From assembly GCF_000002865.3 (NCBI RefSeq), contig NW_001865067.1, positions 238,089 to 302,088 of the forward strand: 64,000 nt of DNA, read 5' to 3'. Of this stretch, positions 1 through 14,153 are shown piece after piece. Under the pieces are notes generated by a model. The model ran no database searches, was not told the DNA's origin, and saw only the letters and a program-made list of their open reading frames with translations. The position numbers and the translations under genes were made by a program. The DNA is from Monosiga brevicollis MX1 (Eukaryota > Opisthokonta > Choanoflagellata > Craspedida > Salpingoecidae). Numbering within the stretch: position 1 is the first letter of the stretch; each line of letters begins with the position of its first letter.

Positions 1-644
1 CAGTACCAGGATCCTGAAGATTCGTGGGGAAGAGCCTTGGAGAGTTTTTTTTTTTTAAAAAAAAGGGGGGGCGGACAAGCAGTGAAACAGGCACGCCCGC
101 CCTTGTCCTTGTCAACCAAGGCGCATTGATAGAGCGGCCAAAATAAGGGCCAGAAGGATCGCAAGTCGGCACAATGCCACCGCGGGGGCCAAGAAGAAGG
201 TTCAAACAGTTTCAGATCAGAGCGCGCGCGATTGTACCTGGATGCACGATGAGCCGCTTGCCTCGGTCCTTCTGGGCAGGCGAGCCTGCCCTTACCACGC
301 CAAGCGTATGCTGCCAGAGATACTCTGGTCATTTACCACATGCAGGACTGAGCCAGGAAGGACATTGCGCAGCGGTTCAAGCCTAATAGCAGTGCAGTCC
401 AGCGTCAATCCAGCGCCCGTGTCGTGTGCACTCGAGTATGGTTTCCGCCTGCGACACACGAGGCAGGCAGCCAAGCTAGCCTTATCGTTGCTAAATGCAG
501 AACGAACAGGAGGGGGCTGGGATCAAGCCCTCCATCAAGTTTGCGTCGCTGCTGACCGGTGCACAGTGCAATTGCCCTGACCAAGGTGCAAAGGGTCAAC
601 GGGTTCAGGCCCCCGCTGCCATTTGAAGGAAGAAGAAAATAAAC

Positions 645-663
645 AACACACACACACACACAC
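645..663. repeat. (CA)n microsatellite
   Basis: Uninterrupted CA dinucleotides, visible directly. Confidence 0.9.
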
Positions 664-1012
664 GCAAAAAGTAAAAGCGGAAGAGAAGGAAATCAACCTT
701 GGTCTGGAGGCAGAGAGAATTGGTATGACGGTGAGAATCTCAGAGAAAGCTTGGCAGGGGCAAAAGTACTCAAGCTAAATTGAATATAGAAATCAGAGAT
801 GGATACAGGAAAGTGTCTGATCGAAGAGATGTGTTACGCTTGTTGATACATCTCCAGAGAACAACCAGCTACGCATAATCTTCGCCATCTACGACTTTAT
901 GGACCTCAACTTTAAGAGGCTTTGAGACGAAATCTGCAAGAAAATGCTAAAGTGCGTCTTCAACTCACATGAACCATGAGAAGTTTCGAAGAACAGAAAG
1001 GAGCGAGAGAGA

Positions 1013-1140
1013 TTAAGAGAGACACAGACACACAGACACAGAGAGACAGTGAGACAAACACACGGACAGAGACAGACAGAGATCGACAGAGACACACAGA
1101 GACACAGAGAGACACAGAGAGACACAAGAGAGGCACAGAG
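1013..1140. repeat. GAGACACA-type imperfect microsatellite
   Basis: Degenerate tandem GACACAGA/GAGACACA octamers. The apparent reading frames through it (Arg/Thr/Asp/Glu-rich) are repeat artefacts. Confidence 0.85.
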
Positions 1141-1673
1141 CGCCAGAGAGAGAGAGGGCGGGGAGAGGGGAAGCGTGTGTCAAGCTGCTTTGCTTTCAGA
1201 AAGTGTGCTTCGCAAGGTCGGCAGCGGCCTGCGGGAGAGAGGGCCGGTTGATATTCAGGGACGCACTATATTTACATTTCAATTCTCAAAGGTAAAAGAG
1301 TGTGCATGATGCCCCGAGGCATTTTTTGCCGTCAAGAGAGAACGAGACCCACAGTCTGGGAAAGCAAGCCAGGAGTAAAAGAAAAAGTGCCAGGTGACGC
1401 CTGCGTCGGTCGGCCTAGCCAGCCAGCAGTGGGCCCCTCGAGAACGGCCTCACACGCACACACGCACGCGTGCGCTCATGAGCACATTATGCACACATCA
1501 AACACGCACATCACATCACATCACATATCAGCAACCCGAAGGAAGCTCAACTTAAAGAGAAAAAAGAAAGAGAAGAATAAAACGAGAAACCCAAACAACA
1601 AATTAAGATCAAAAGCCATGGAGACCATGACAGCACAAAACGCACAGGCGCTCAAGGCCATCGGCCCGGGCGT

Positions 1674-4600
1674 TTAATAACGAACAGTCACCTCGGCATA
1701 GGTCAGTTGCGTCTGAACTGAGCTGGTGGTGGGGTTGAGGACCGCGACTGCCTCGTTTGTACCCACGGTCGCAAACACGTCGGCATCCAGGTCAAAAGCG
1801 CCGCTGTTATCATTGTAGAACACAAACGGCACCGCGTTGGCCTGCCAAGCAAGCGGCAAGGTCGAATCATCCACAACCACGGCATGAACCCGGGTCGAGT
1901 TGATGGTCAGGTGCCCCGACACGTTGAACATGTTGCGAGCCTGCTGCGGCGCCAGGCGCGTCACCAGCGTGGCGCCCAACAAGTCCGCGTCACCCTGCAC
2001 TGCAATGCCGCCATCCGCCGCATTCAGCAGGCACGAGCGGCAGGACAAGAGATCAGCCTCAATTTGTCCAAAGCCAGAAATTTCACCGCCCTCGTTGACA
2101 TATGCAGAGCAAGCGCCATCATATGTGACGTCGACGCTGGCGCCAACCAGGTGCAAGCGGCCGCCGTCTTGCGATAGGCAGCTAAAGCGCGTGGCATTGA
2201 ACACGCGCACTGTGCCGCCTGCAATGTGAACGGGCAAGTAGAAGTACTGCATGTTGTCGCTGCCACCAATACACAAGTCATGCTCCACGTCAATGGTGGA
2301 CGAGCTTGAGTAATAGCGCTCAAAGCGAGTGTTGTTGGTCAGCAAATTGCCGGTCACTCGCACAGGGCTGTCCACGGCAAAGCGACCCCCAGTCGTGTGC
2401 ATCGTCCCCTCAATCGTAACCGACATGCCCTGGTCAATGTGGCACGAGCGCGAGCGGGAGGAGCAGGTGACGTAAGCATTACCGTGCAGGCGCAACGATG
2501 CCTGCAGGCAGGGTTGGGACAAAACACCACGGCTGCTGGCCCAACTCGTCTCACAGTTGTCGTTGTTTCGGCCAAAGTAGGGTTCGTTGGCGTAAAACTG
2601 GCCCGTGATGATGCCGTACGTGGTCGTGTACAGATTGCAATTCTCGCAATAAAAGCCACCGGGGGCACCAAGATACATCAGGCCATTGAGCTGCACGTCG
2701 CTGCTTGTCGTCAAGTTGCCGTTGCCCCGTACCTCGGAGCTCGACTCGAAGATGGTGCCCGACGCCAGTTGCGTGGTGCCTCGCATAATGTACAAATAAC
2801 CAGCATTGCGCAGGCCGGCCAACGAAAAGACGTCACTGCTTGCATAGATGGCCAGCGTGCCTGCGTTGAAGAGCGAGCCCGAGGAATATTGACTGATGCT
2901 CGTCGCACCCACTGGGTCCACCACAAAGGTGCCGCCGTTCTGAACCACCACCTTGCCGTAGTAGAGGTAGAGGGTACCGGCGCTGAGCTGCAACGTGGCA
3001 CCATCATCGACAGACAGCGCGCCATAGTTGGAGACGGTTTTCTGGTTTGCCGAGTCCAGCAGCATGCTGCGCTGAATCACCAGCACGGAGTTGATGGTTC
3101 CCGACTCCCAGTGCACAATGTTCGCAGCGTAAAGCAGACCCTTGCCTTGCAAGAAGCCGGCCTCAAAGTTGAACACCTTGGCCAAAGTAGCATTGCCGCC
3201 CTCCAAGACCTCGACGCGCGCCGACGAAGAAGTCAGATCCAAGGGCACATTAAGGACGCCCGACGCCAACACCAACAGACCCGATGACACCTCCACGCGA
3301 CCTTGGCCCCGGATGCTGGCCGCATCTTGCAGAATGAGCTGATTGCTGGCGGCCTGGACGTATGAAGCCACGCTGGTCATCTGGATGATACCCGAGGCTG
3401 CCACAGTAGTGTCGCCCCGGAAGGCAATGGAGCCTGCCGTCGTGATGGTGCCCGAAATGTTCATCGGCACGTCAAAGACAGCGCTGGCAATGCAGTTCTC
3501 CACCGACAGCGTGCCTTGCACCACAAACGAACCCGAACCAGACATACTCGAGTCGGAGGTGGCCACAAACGTTGAGCCGCTCGGCACCGTCAGAGTACCA
3601 CCTGATTGTAGGTAAAGGTAGCCCTGTGTCCAGGTGCTCGTGCCCTGGGCCGTAAAGGCCACATTCTGGATATACTTGCTTGAACCAGATCGGAAAATCG
3701 TCTTGGCCGCAGAGAGCACACGCGCATTTCCAGTACCCGTCACCCGGCCCGATTGAAAGTCGTAGCGAATCGGCACAAAGAGTTGCGTGCGGTATTGTAG
3801 CGCCACGTAGGTTGAGGTTGACTGCTGGCTCAGGCGTGGCACCGTCACGTCCGTGTCCAGCTCGAGGCGACCGCTCGATTGCAACGTGATTGAGTTGGCG
3901 ATGGTAGGCGTGCCGGTCGTGTTGTCGTCAGCCACGGGCCGCAGCACATGCAGAGTACCCGTGATGGACACGGTATGCAGTGACAGCGAACGAGCGTATG
4001 CCGTCAAGGTGCCTGAGACCGTCACTGTGCCGCTCTTCAGCTGGCCCAATGCAGTCACGGTACACGTGCTGGAGCATCGCCACGTACTCAGTGAAGGATC
4101 TGCGGCCACAATCTGGCCGCTGATTTGGCTTTGGCCCAGCGAAAGGTAGGCACCCGCAACAATCGTGACTTGGTTGGTAACATATGTAAATGCCGAAATG
4201 GAGTAGCGATTGTACACAATCACTTCGCCATCAAATACCAGGCGCGGGTCGCCCGACTGTCGGTTCGCGCTCAGGTCACTGTACACAGCAAAGGTGGCAC
4301 CCGACCGCACGTGGAAAAGAGAGCTGTCATACATGTACAGGTAGGCCGAGGTGCCAGTCCAGATGGCAAAGTCCTGGACCTGCAGACGGGCACCACCACG
4401 CATGTACACGTAAGAGGCGCTAATGTTCACACGGCGTGCTTCCACAGAAAGCCCCTCCAGGGTGATTGAATAGCCCAGGACCACGAGCTGCTCAGTCACG
4501 ATCCGACCCGATCCGACCAGCTGGTTATAGAGATAAAGCTCGGTGATGGTGGCCACTGTAGTGGCAGGCACAGATAGAAGACCATTTCGCACGTCCGCCT

Positions 4601-7600
4601 TCTCAATCGCGATGGCGGTGTTCGCGGGGAGCTCAAGCGCACAGCTGCCGCCCGTCAGACTGACTTCTCGCAGGTGATTGCTTGCCATATTGGGAAAGTG
4701 GATATAGCGAGGATAACGTACGGAAGAAGAGCCGCTGCAGGTGAAGGAGTCAAAGCTCAGGTTGGTCGTGTTGAACGTGACGTTGGCTTGGACGTCGCTG
4801 TACGAGTACGAAGCCACCACGGAGACTTGACCATCCACACGACTTGAGGGATTGAGGGTCACCTCCTGGATGCCGGCAAAGTTGAGCTGACCGTTGCGAT
4901 CCGTGGTCATGCGACCATCCGCAATGAAGCGGTCATAAAAGGTCACCTGGGCATTGCTCGCGTAGATTGAGCCCGTGCTTTCGAGAGTCACGTTGGAGGA
5001 CACGCTGAAGCTGCCCGTGTTGGCCACCGACCAGTCACCCGAGATGCGCAAGTCACCGCTGCTAAAGCTGCAACTCACGGTGCAGGACATGGTCGCACCC
5101 TCGGCAATGTGCAACCAAGCTTCATCGTACAGGTATGTTGTGTAACTGGTATCATAGACGACTGCGCCGTGGTAGGTCATGTTGCCGCCACGGATGTAGA
5201 GCGCGCGATAAGAAGTCACCTCCACGCTGCCCAGCACCTCCACGCTGCCCGTTCCTTCCATGTCAATGGTGCCGCCATTCCAGGCGAGCTGGTCATGAAT
5301 GGTGATCGCACCAGGCACGTGCAGATGCACGTAGTAGCTCAACGACAAAGCCTTCCAGTCCAACGTGCTTTGGTCAAAGTAAATGTCGCCGTACGAGTAG
5401 AAATAGAGGTAATCGACCTGCAAAATGCCCTCAAAGTACGCCGTCTCGCCCGAGCTCATGTCTGAGGTCAAGGTCTCTGTTTTAATGACCGAGCCGGAGT
5501 GGGCGCGCACCGGATCGACAAAATGCAGTGCTCGCACGCTTACATTACCGTGCAATTCGGTGTCGCCAGCCAAATACAGGCGGCCCTTACCAATCACATC
5601 GGAGCTGGACGCAAAGGTTGCGCCTTCCGCGACGTACAAAGTGGCCTCCTCTCCAATCTCGAGTTGTCCGTGCAGCGTGAAATGGCTGGTCTGGAGAGTG
5701 CCCGTGACCAGAGTGGCATGGCCATTGATCTCGACTTGCAGGTTCATGTACATTGTACTTGGATAATCGAAGAGAACTTCATCCTCAAAGACGACCTTAC
5801 CCTGACGGCACGAGCTGGATGAGCTCGTGGCCATGTAGTCCTGCACGCGAGCCTTGGCCAGGAAGAACATGGCGCTGTCGGCGTCGACGCACAAAGTCGG
5901 GGTGGTCATCTCCACCTCGCTCATAAAGGTGGCATTTGTGCTGTACAAGTAGAGGCCAGAGTTGTGCCAGTCCACGGGGGTTTCGAACACGACCTGGCGT
6001 ACGCCGTTGCTGCCGGCACTAAAAGTCGCTGTGCTCAAGCGCACGTCCCTTGCACGCACTGTCACGTCGCCATTGCCTGTGATGGTACCGCTGGAGAGGA
6101 GGAAACGCTCGGTGATGACCACGGGCGAATTGAAGATCATGACACCCGACACGTCGATGTGGCGAAGTTCATAGGGTTCTGCTTGGCTGCGCACCTCGAT
6201 GGTTCCTGAGCTGGTGGTACGAATCTCGCTCACGCCCGCCAACTGCACCGCGTCCAGGGTCACGTGTGAGTTGGAATCGTCCACATGGAGCAAGGACACA
6301 CCGAAGGATAGACCCGAACCGATGGTAATGTTGGCTGCATTCTCCACACGCACAATGCCATCGCCGGAAATGCCTCTCGCGAGGATGTGATTGGAATAAC
6401 GGAGACGCAACCACGCTGCGCGGGTTGCAAGCGTGATGTTGCCGTTCACGTGAGAGGCGGCGGTCCTCGAATCCAGGGAGAGCAGGCCCTGATGAATCAG
6501 CACGTCCTTCAGGAAAACAACAGTGCTCGAGAAGCTAATTGAGTGGGTATCGGCGGGCAGCGAGATGGTGACCGCACCCTCAAAGACCACGCTACCATCC
6601 CCATTGAAGGAGTGTCCGGCCACAAAGGAGTGGGAAGCACCCGTGAACCGCAGCTCCGCGCCGGCTGCAATGGAGTGCGAGCCGTAATTGCCGCGCCAGA
6701 CTGCCGAAGAGTTGACGTGAACAACCTTGTTGGCGTCCAGGGTGAATGCAGCCGTCGCGTCGCTGACGGTGTGTACGTAAGCATCGGTGCCGGCGCCACC
6801 AAAATTGGCGTAGCCCTGCAGCTCGCCCAAAATCGTGGTCTTGCCATCCACATCCAGGGCACCGTAATTAGACATGTAAACGCGAACGTTACTGCCAAAG
6901 TGCGCATTGCCAGAGATGACGAGCGAGCGATACAGATTGAATGAAATCTGCCCATGATGGCCCACCACTTGGATCGAGCGCAGCTGCAGCGGCGTCGAAG
7001 ATGAGTCGGTCGAAATGGTGATGGGTTGATTGGCGTTGATGAGGAGGTCGTGATTGGCGCCGGGCACCTCCTGGGGGCTCCAGTTCTCGGGATTCTCAAA
7101 GTCCGTGTTGCCAGCAGCGCCGGTCCAGACCAAGTTGGCCCCAGAGCTGCAGGCACTGACATGACGATCCTGGCAGGTATCATCAATCTCGCACCACATG
7201 CAGGCTGCATCGGCGGTCGTGCAATCACCCATACTCGTGTGGGCCGAGCACGCAAGCGGACACTCGCTGTCAGAATAAGTCCAGCCACACGCGACGCCCT
7301 CCGCGGGGCCCTCAACGCTGCCTGAACGACAAATGTTGGAGAAGGTGTCCCAACCACATTCTGGACGTGCCGCACACGAAGCACAGGAGCCATAATCAGC
7401 GCAAGTGTCATTTTCCTGGTCAATCACGGTCAAGAACCCGGTGCTCTGGCTATTGATGACCACGTTATCAGCGGGCGAATACACCGTGGCATTGACGCCC
7501 AGCAACTGGAAGTAATAGGATGCCGAGCTGCGGTAGGTCAGAGCACGATGCACGTACACGGGCATGGCTGTGCGCAGCGTATTGCCCCAGTACGCTCCAA

Positions 7601-10600
7601 AGTATAAGTCGTCGATGCATAGAACAGCATTGGGATCTTGTGAAGCTAAGATTTCGAGGGTGCTCGAGAAGGAGATGTACTTGTAGTGTGTGACCGACTG
7701 GTCGGCAAAAGGCAGATGATAAACGCCCGCCGTTGAATTGTAGATCAGTGCGTCTGAGCCGAGGCGCAGCGACACGTTGCTCCACAAATCACACGGCTCC
7801 TCACAGCCCACAGCGGAGCTCATGAGGTACAAGCTGCCGTCGTTCTCAAAGGTGAGACTTCCGCCGTTGAAAAACGAATTGACCTGCATCTCACCGCCGG
7901 TGACAGTAATATTACCAAAGTTCATCATGTTGTCCAGCCCAATGTTCGTATCGTCGCTCAATAGCAACGTGCCGTAATTGATGTAGTGGCGGTATGTGTC
8001 CAGCGCCAGGCTCCCCTCAAAGATGGTGGTGCCGTACGTCACAAGTTGTGCCGCGTACTGGCTGTACTCAAGATCCAGCGTAGAACCACGTACATCCAAA
8101 AGACCATTGACGGTTGCGCGGCCCGGACCATAAATTTCAAACGAGCCAGTGGACCAGCTGCGCAGATTGTTGAACGTCAGCGAGCCGCTGCCTTGCATCC
8201 AAAGCTGACCGCCGTGGCCCGAGAAATCTTTGGTGAATTCGACGGGGAATAGGGCGTAGAGACGATCATTGCCTTGGAGCTCAAAGTCGCGATCCACGCG
8301 TGCAGGGCCGCCCAGGTAGTAGTAGGCGTAGTACGAATCCTGATCATACACAAACTCGGCATCCTCGTGTGCCAAAAACTCGGGCAATAGGAGTGCCCGG
8401 CCCTGGCGCAGGATGACGCGGCTGCGCACGTTGTCGCCAATGAGAACCGTGTCACCGTTAGTCTTGTCGATGTACAGGTTGGTGGTGTTGATGAGGCTGC
8501 CGGTGGGGAGTTGAAAATCGCCGCTTCCGCTGAAGACGACGCCATGGCCGTTGAAGACGACAGAAGCGTCCGCTTGGACGCGGTTTGTGATGTTTAGGAG
8601 CGCTGTCTCCTGCACATTGAAAACGGTGTTTTCACCCACGATGAGGGCACCAACGATGACCCAGTCACCATAGAGGGTGACCTGGGTGTCGGGGCCGAGG
8701 ACGGTGGGGCAGTAGAAGCGCATGATGCTCCTAGTGTCCACGGGATTGAATTCGATGGACTTGTTCACCACAAAAGCATTGGCGTTCTCGGTGCTCACGG
8801 AAAAGCCGCTCTCCACAAAGAGACCACCATGCGCATAAAAAATGGCGTCCGTGTAAATGTACAGATTGAGTTCGTTGTCATCGGCATCCACGTCGACGAG
8901 TCCGTGCACGATCAAGCGTACGCCACGCAGATAATGCGACGAAGTGGTGTTGAGCGACACGCCGTTGGCGACCTCGAGTGAAACATCACCGTGGCCACTG
9001 ATGGTACCTGATGACCAGGTGATTTGGTTGGCCTGGGCGCTGACATGAGCCAGACGCACGACACCACCGCCGCGTACGATCAGGCTGCTGGTGTTGAAGG
9101 GTACGGCAAACGACAGAGTACCGCTGAAGACCGTAGCCTGGCGCAGCTGCAGAGGAGTGGTACCATGCACTTGAATGGCACCGTTCGTGGCAACAAGCTC
9201 CCGCAAGCCCTCTAGCGAGTCGGTATCTTGGATGTCCAGAACCGCATTGGAGCTCGTGGTGCGCATGCGCTCAATCTGATGGGCCACGCCCTCGCGGAGC
9301 GTGGTCGTACCCGAGCGCACTTCGAGGTCACCGCCGCCCATCAAAGGGGATTCGATGGTGGCGTCATCCAAGACGGCAAGGGTGGCACCGCTGAGGACTG
9401 TGATGTTGCACGTTGGGCTAGTGGTGAGGCGACCCACGGCAACGGTACCGCAAGCCAAGAGCATGGCGGCGTCCGGCCCCATGGTCACAAAAGGCAGGGT
9501 CACATCAACGCACGTGGAGCTGGACACGCGCAGCATGCCATTGTTGGCAATGTAGCCCGCACCGGAGATACGCACGTTGGCGTCGTGGTCTATGATCACC
9601 GTACCCTCGCTGACCCAACTGGTGTCGCCCTCAACGTAGACGTTGTCAGTGGAAATGATCCACGTCCCGGTCGTGCGAAGGGCTCGGCGCAGGTAATAGC
9701 TGGAGGAGGTTGAGGTGAGCTGCACCATCGGGTCGTAAACGGTGAGCAGGCCCTGCTCGCCCTCAATGTAGCCAGACTGATAGTCTAGATCTGAGAGGAT
9801 GTGGCCCTCGCCGTACAGCTGTAAATGGCCATTGTTGGCGATGGTGGCGCGTGTCGTCGTGAAGTTTTTGACATACAACTGTGCGTAGCCCGAGGAGATG
9901 GAGAGGTGGGATGTCGTGAGCGAGTCCACCTCGACCGTCAAGTACGCGCTGTTTTCAACGGCCACCTCCTGGAAGGCAATGTCACCATCAAAGCTCACGC
10001 TGGCCTTGGCCGAGCTTTGGACTTTGAGGTTGGCCACGCTGAAGACACGTGCGCTGACCACGGCGTCAACCGACGACCCGGTGAACACGACGTCGCCCGA
10101 TCCCTCAACAGAAGAGGAAGGCAGGAAGGAGATATCGTTGGTGGCACGTAGCTCGGCGTCTTCCTCGACGGTGATGGCGCCAGAGATGGAAGTAAACCCG
10201 GACATGACGAGGGTACCCGACGTAACGTGAACCGATCCAGCCACCACGAGATTAGTGTTGATGGAGATGGAATCGCTGCCGGAATACTGCGCCACGCCGA
10301 GATCCAGCGAACCAAGGTGATACCAAGAACCGCTGCCAGATACGGAAAAGGAATTAGTGGCCATACTGGATGAGGACCCGGCCGCCGTGTTGAGGCGAGC
10401 GGCGTTGGTGAGGGAAAGGGATCCTGAGCTGGTCACCCGAAAGCCGGCGTTGGCGTTGAGCTGAACACCCGAGAGGGTGTAGGAGCTGCCGGATAGGATA
10501 ACTGTGCCGAGGGCCTCGACAACGCCGGTGCCCATGATGTCACCAGACACCCAGCTAAAATCACTGCCCACGCGAAGACTCTGCTCAACCATGAGATCGG

Positions 10601-13600
10601 CCGAGTCCTGAAGGGTGAGGGTGTCCAAGTCCAGTGCCTCGGTGATACGAACAACGGCCGAGCCGCTGATGGACAGGCTTTGGATGGAAGCGACGCCCGC
10701 TTCAGTCAGAAGGGAGAGGTAACCGCTGGTGATGGCGGCTTCGACAGCTTCAAAGCGCGAGACGCCGTTGGCCACAACCACACCAGCAGAGACGGTGATG
10801 CTGCGGGCGCGAACGGCCTGGCTGTTAATGTTGCCGTTGGACAGCAGATAAATGTCACCGAGACCCTGACCGGTAATACCAAGCACGCGGGAGGACTTGG
10901 ACCAATGCCAAGCACCCTGTACGCGAAGGACGGCACCAGTAGCCGTGCCCAGGTTGCCTTCCAGCAGAAGGGAGGAGACGGCCCAGGTGCCGCCGTAGAG
11001 TCCAATGTCACCACGCGAGAGGACGCCGCATGAGAAGGTGACGGTGGCGCCCTCAAGCTCGGCGGGCGAGATGTAGACGGTGCCGTCATTCACAAAACCA
11101 ATGGTGCGCGAGCTGCCTGAAAGGGTCAGGCCGCCGTTGCGAACGGTCATTTGCGCACTCTCGGCGATGTGCATCTGCGCGTTGCCCTGCAGGTAGATAC
11201 CGCCCGAGCCGGCCCAATCAGCCAGGTCATTGATCTCAAAGCGCAGGTTGGTGAGGTAGTGCGTGCTCGAACCGCACAAGGTGGCGTTGCCGACGATGAC
11301 CGAGTTGGTACGCACACCTTCCCAATATCCCCCAAGCCAACGAGCGTCGGTGATGCTCAGGTTCTTCTGCGGCTCGAGGTAGCCATTCTGATGAATGAGA
11401 CCCTCAATATGAGCATTGTTGCGGAAGGTGACGCGACCGCCATTCAGCTCCAGGTATCGGATGGTCACGTCCGCGCCCTCAAAGACGATGGTGCCAGAAG
11501 AGAGGATAATGTCTTCGGTAAAGGCGGTCTCACGGCGGAGACGGAAGTTGAGGCCACCCGATTGAATGTTGAGCTGCAGGTTGGGGCTAAAGTAGCTGCT
11601 AGCCACATCAATTGGCAAGTTGTCATTGATGTTGATGATACCGGAGCCGTTAATGGTGCTGTTGCTCGTGAGGTACTTGAGGTAGCCGCAGTCGGCAGAG
11701 GAGCAGTAACTCCAGGACTCAAATGAGAGGGTGGCCTCTTCCGCCACAAACACGGCGCTGTCAAGTTCGACCGCACCATAAAGGCGAAGAGTGCCGCCAT
11801 TGACAATGAGGCTACCCGATCCGGTGCTGTGAAAGCCACCGTAAAAGCTGAGGTAGGACTGTTTGTACTGCGGCGTGAACTCGACGCGGCCGTAGTTGAT
11901 CAAGAAGGAGGAGGGGAAGGTGATACTGCCGTCACTGGTGAAGAAAACCTGGTTGCCTCTAGGCTCAGGGCCCGGATGTACTTGGTCGCTGTGGATTGGG
12001 GGTAGGGGGTGGACCGGACCTTGAGCGTGTAGTCGTTGCGCTGGGCGTTGAGGTAGCCACCGTTCCAAATGAAGACGTCCACCTGCATGTCGTTGCCGAG
12101 GCGCACGTCGCAGTTGGTGCTGCCACGATAGCAAAGGGTGAGCAGGTCCAGGTCAAGGGGTTGGTTGATGTATAAGCTGCCACCGAGGGCACTGATGTTG
12201 CGAAGAGACGACAGGTCCACGGAAGAATCAAAGGTGAGGATACCACCCGTCATTTCCAAGTTGTTGAGACGGCTAGGGTTGGCCGAGGCATCAAGCATGT
12301 GCGAACCGCCCGTGACCAGGATGCGTTCGGGCTCAAAGACGGACGACTGCACGATCAGATCTCCCGAGTAGCCAACAAAGGACACGTTGGCCTCGACGCG
12401 ACAAGTGGGACTGAGAAAGCCCGTGCTTGGACCAAAGAAGAAGTTGGTGGACTGGTTGGCCGTGAGGGTGGCGTCGCTGCACAAAAGATGACCTCCGGTG
12501 AGGCGTACGGAGGGCCCATAGGAGATGAGGGTTGAGCCATTGGCAAGGATGAGGCCCTGGTCAACGTAGATGGGAGCGTCGCCGTGAAGCTCAATGCGAG
12601 CGCCGTCAGCCACCATATCAAAGGTGCTGAAGCTATCACTGCTGTAGATGTTGTCAAAAATCAGGGTTGAGAGGTTGTTGGCGTACAAGGTGGCAGAGTA
12701 CAGCTCAAGGTCATTGTAGGAGCGCTGTGAAAAGTGATATGTGGTGGGCTCGGTTGGAAGGAGCTTGACGGTGCTGCCCGCTTCAAAACTGAAGTCTTGG
12801 TAGGATAAAGGGCTAAAGGTGTCGAGGGAACCGTGCACCACGAGGTCACCGAGAAAGGCACCATAGCGCAAACTGGCTCGGCGGGCAACAACGAGGCTTG
12901 TACCAGCGAAAAAGCGGGGGTTGCTTGCTTGCAACAGGAGGGTACCCACAGTCGAGGGCCGATAGGTGCGGAGCTCGGCAAACAGAGTCAGGACGACGCT
13001 ATCGGTGGCTTGGAGCTCACTGACGAGCTCTGCGTGGTCGACGCGCACCAAGCACTGTTCCAGGCCGGTGCAATTGATGAGGGTGCGGCGCTGTCGGGGC
13101 AGGCGACCAAAGCACCAATGGCTGGCGTTGTGAAATTCACCGTCACCACCACGCCAAACGGCAAGTTCGGGGTCAGCAGCAGCGGGGCTGCAGATGTCGA
13201 GGGAGTCGTCGGGAATCCCAGCACGGATGACAATGTTGTCAATGGCCAGATAAGAGTTGCGATCGGAAGAGGAGGAGCTTTCACTTTGCAGGATGATACG
13301 GAAGGACGTGGCCCCAGTGGGCACGAAGAAAAACTCTTGCACGTTGCGGCTGCCTCCGTTGCGGGAAGCGGAGACAAAATAGTCTGATTTGACCACGGTC
13401 TGGGTCTCGTCGTACCATTCCACACGCATGTGGCAGTTGGAGCAGACGCTCGAGTATGTGTCGGCCTCGAGGTAGATGGCGGTGCTCTCGCAGACTGAGG
13501 TGACGTCGACGGGGGCAGACGTCAGCGTGGCCTGAAATTGAAAGTCAGAGCCCGAGGCGGAGGGAAACTGGTTGAACCAATGGTAGGGGGAGACCATGGC

Positions 13601-13869
13601 AAAGCCGTTGTACGAGTCGGTGGGGACTCGTGCGTAGCTGGAGGTCACGTCACGATGCCAGAGTTGAAAGCCTGTGCAAAGGGAGGGAGGGGAAAAGGTG
13701 AGCCGAAAGAGGGGCACGAGGGCGGGGTCTGAAACGCTGTTGGGAGGGAGGGCGAAGAAGGGGGTGAACGGACCAGCATATTCCTGTGTGGGGGCCGGCA
13801 GCGTGGTAGAAAAGGTGCTGGACCAAGTGGCCAGATCGGAGATGGGCGCCCACAAAGGAAAGGAAGTGC
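1674..13869 (-). CDS. Giant secreted beta-repeat protein (about 4,000 aa), 5' end incomplete
   Basis: I do not recognise a named family. The C-terminal exon runs from 13671 down to the TAA at 1674. A 96-nt exon (13869-13774) joins it in phase 1 across a short intron (acceptor after a pyrimidine tract ending TTTGCACAG). The first exon and signal peptide are not identified and may lie in or beside the assembly gap. In order: a jelly-roll-like region (about 13600-13200, ending in an LAIDNIVIRAG-type strand), then thousands of residues of short Thr/Ser/Gly/Asn-rich beta repeats (GSG, NGTLxV, LxxxTGTIxG patterns) typical of parallel beta-helix adhesins. A PSI-like Cys-rich insert (about 7400-7140; CGW and CMWCEIDD motifs) sits in the middle. 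A WxGGDGxxxNxxxW motif follows the jelly roll, and a related WTGAAGNTDFENPENW motif follows the PSI-like insert. I see no transmembrane segment. The reading frame shifts by one base near 11955 (LSLEA/T to NQVFFTSDG); one extra G in the GAGGC context would give LSLEGNQVFF. This is most likely an assembly or sequencing indel, less likely a tiny intron. Exon boundaries at the 5' end are inferred. Confidence 0.75.
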
Positions 13870-14153
13870 CTAATGGTATCGAGAAGCAGAGGGGAGGGAA
13901 GGGGTAAGGCAGTGGGCATGAGAGCATGAGAGCGGGGCAGGACGGACGAGAAAGGAGCTCTGTGCACTTGCTCGATGGTCCTCGGTGAGCCTTGACTTGG
14001 TTTTGTTTTTGTTTTTTAAAGAGGGGGGGGGGGGGGGGCGGGATAAAATGAATCCCAACCAACCCGTGATGGGGGTGGGCTGCCATGCGTTGTTGCCTTC
14101 AAAGCGCTCTTCAAAAATGATTTCCCCAAAACCTTTGCAAACGGGGCCCCACA

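Larger units (their letters stand above)
1..1673. other. Intergenic region downstream of the giant secreted-protein gene
   Basis: No open frame here has coding character or recognisable domains. The stretch holds simple repeats, a T/A/G homopolymer cluster near 47-68 and purine-rich low-complexity DNA at 970-1170. It lies 3' of the minus-strand gene ending at 1674, so part of it is probably that gene's 3' UTR. Confidence 0.6.

Noticed and set aside
976-1251. Arg/Glu/Thr-rich frame in the left flank.
   Set aside because: Translation of the GAGACACA repeat; no start context or domain.
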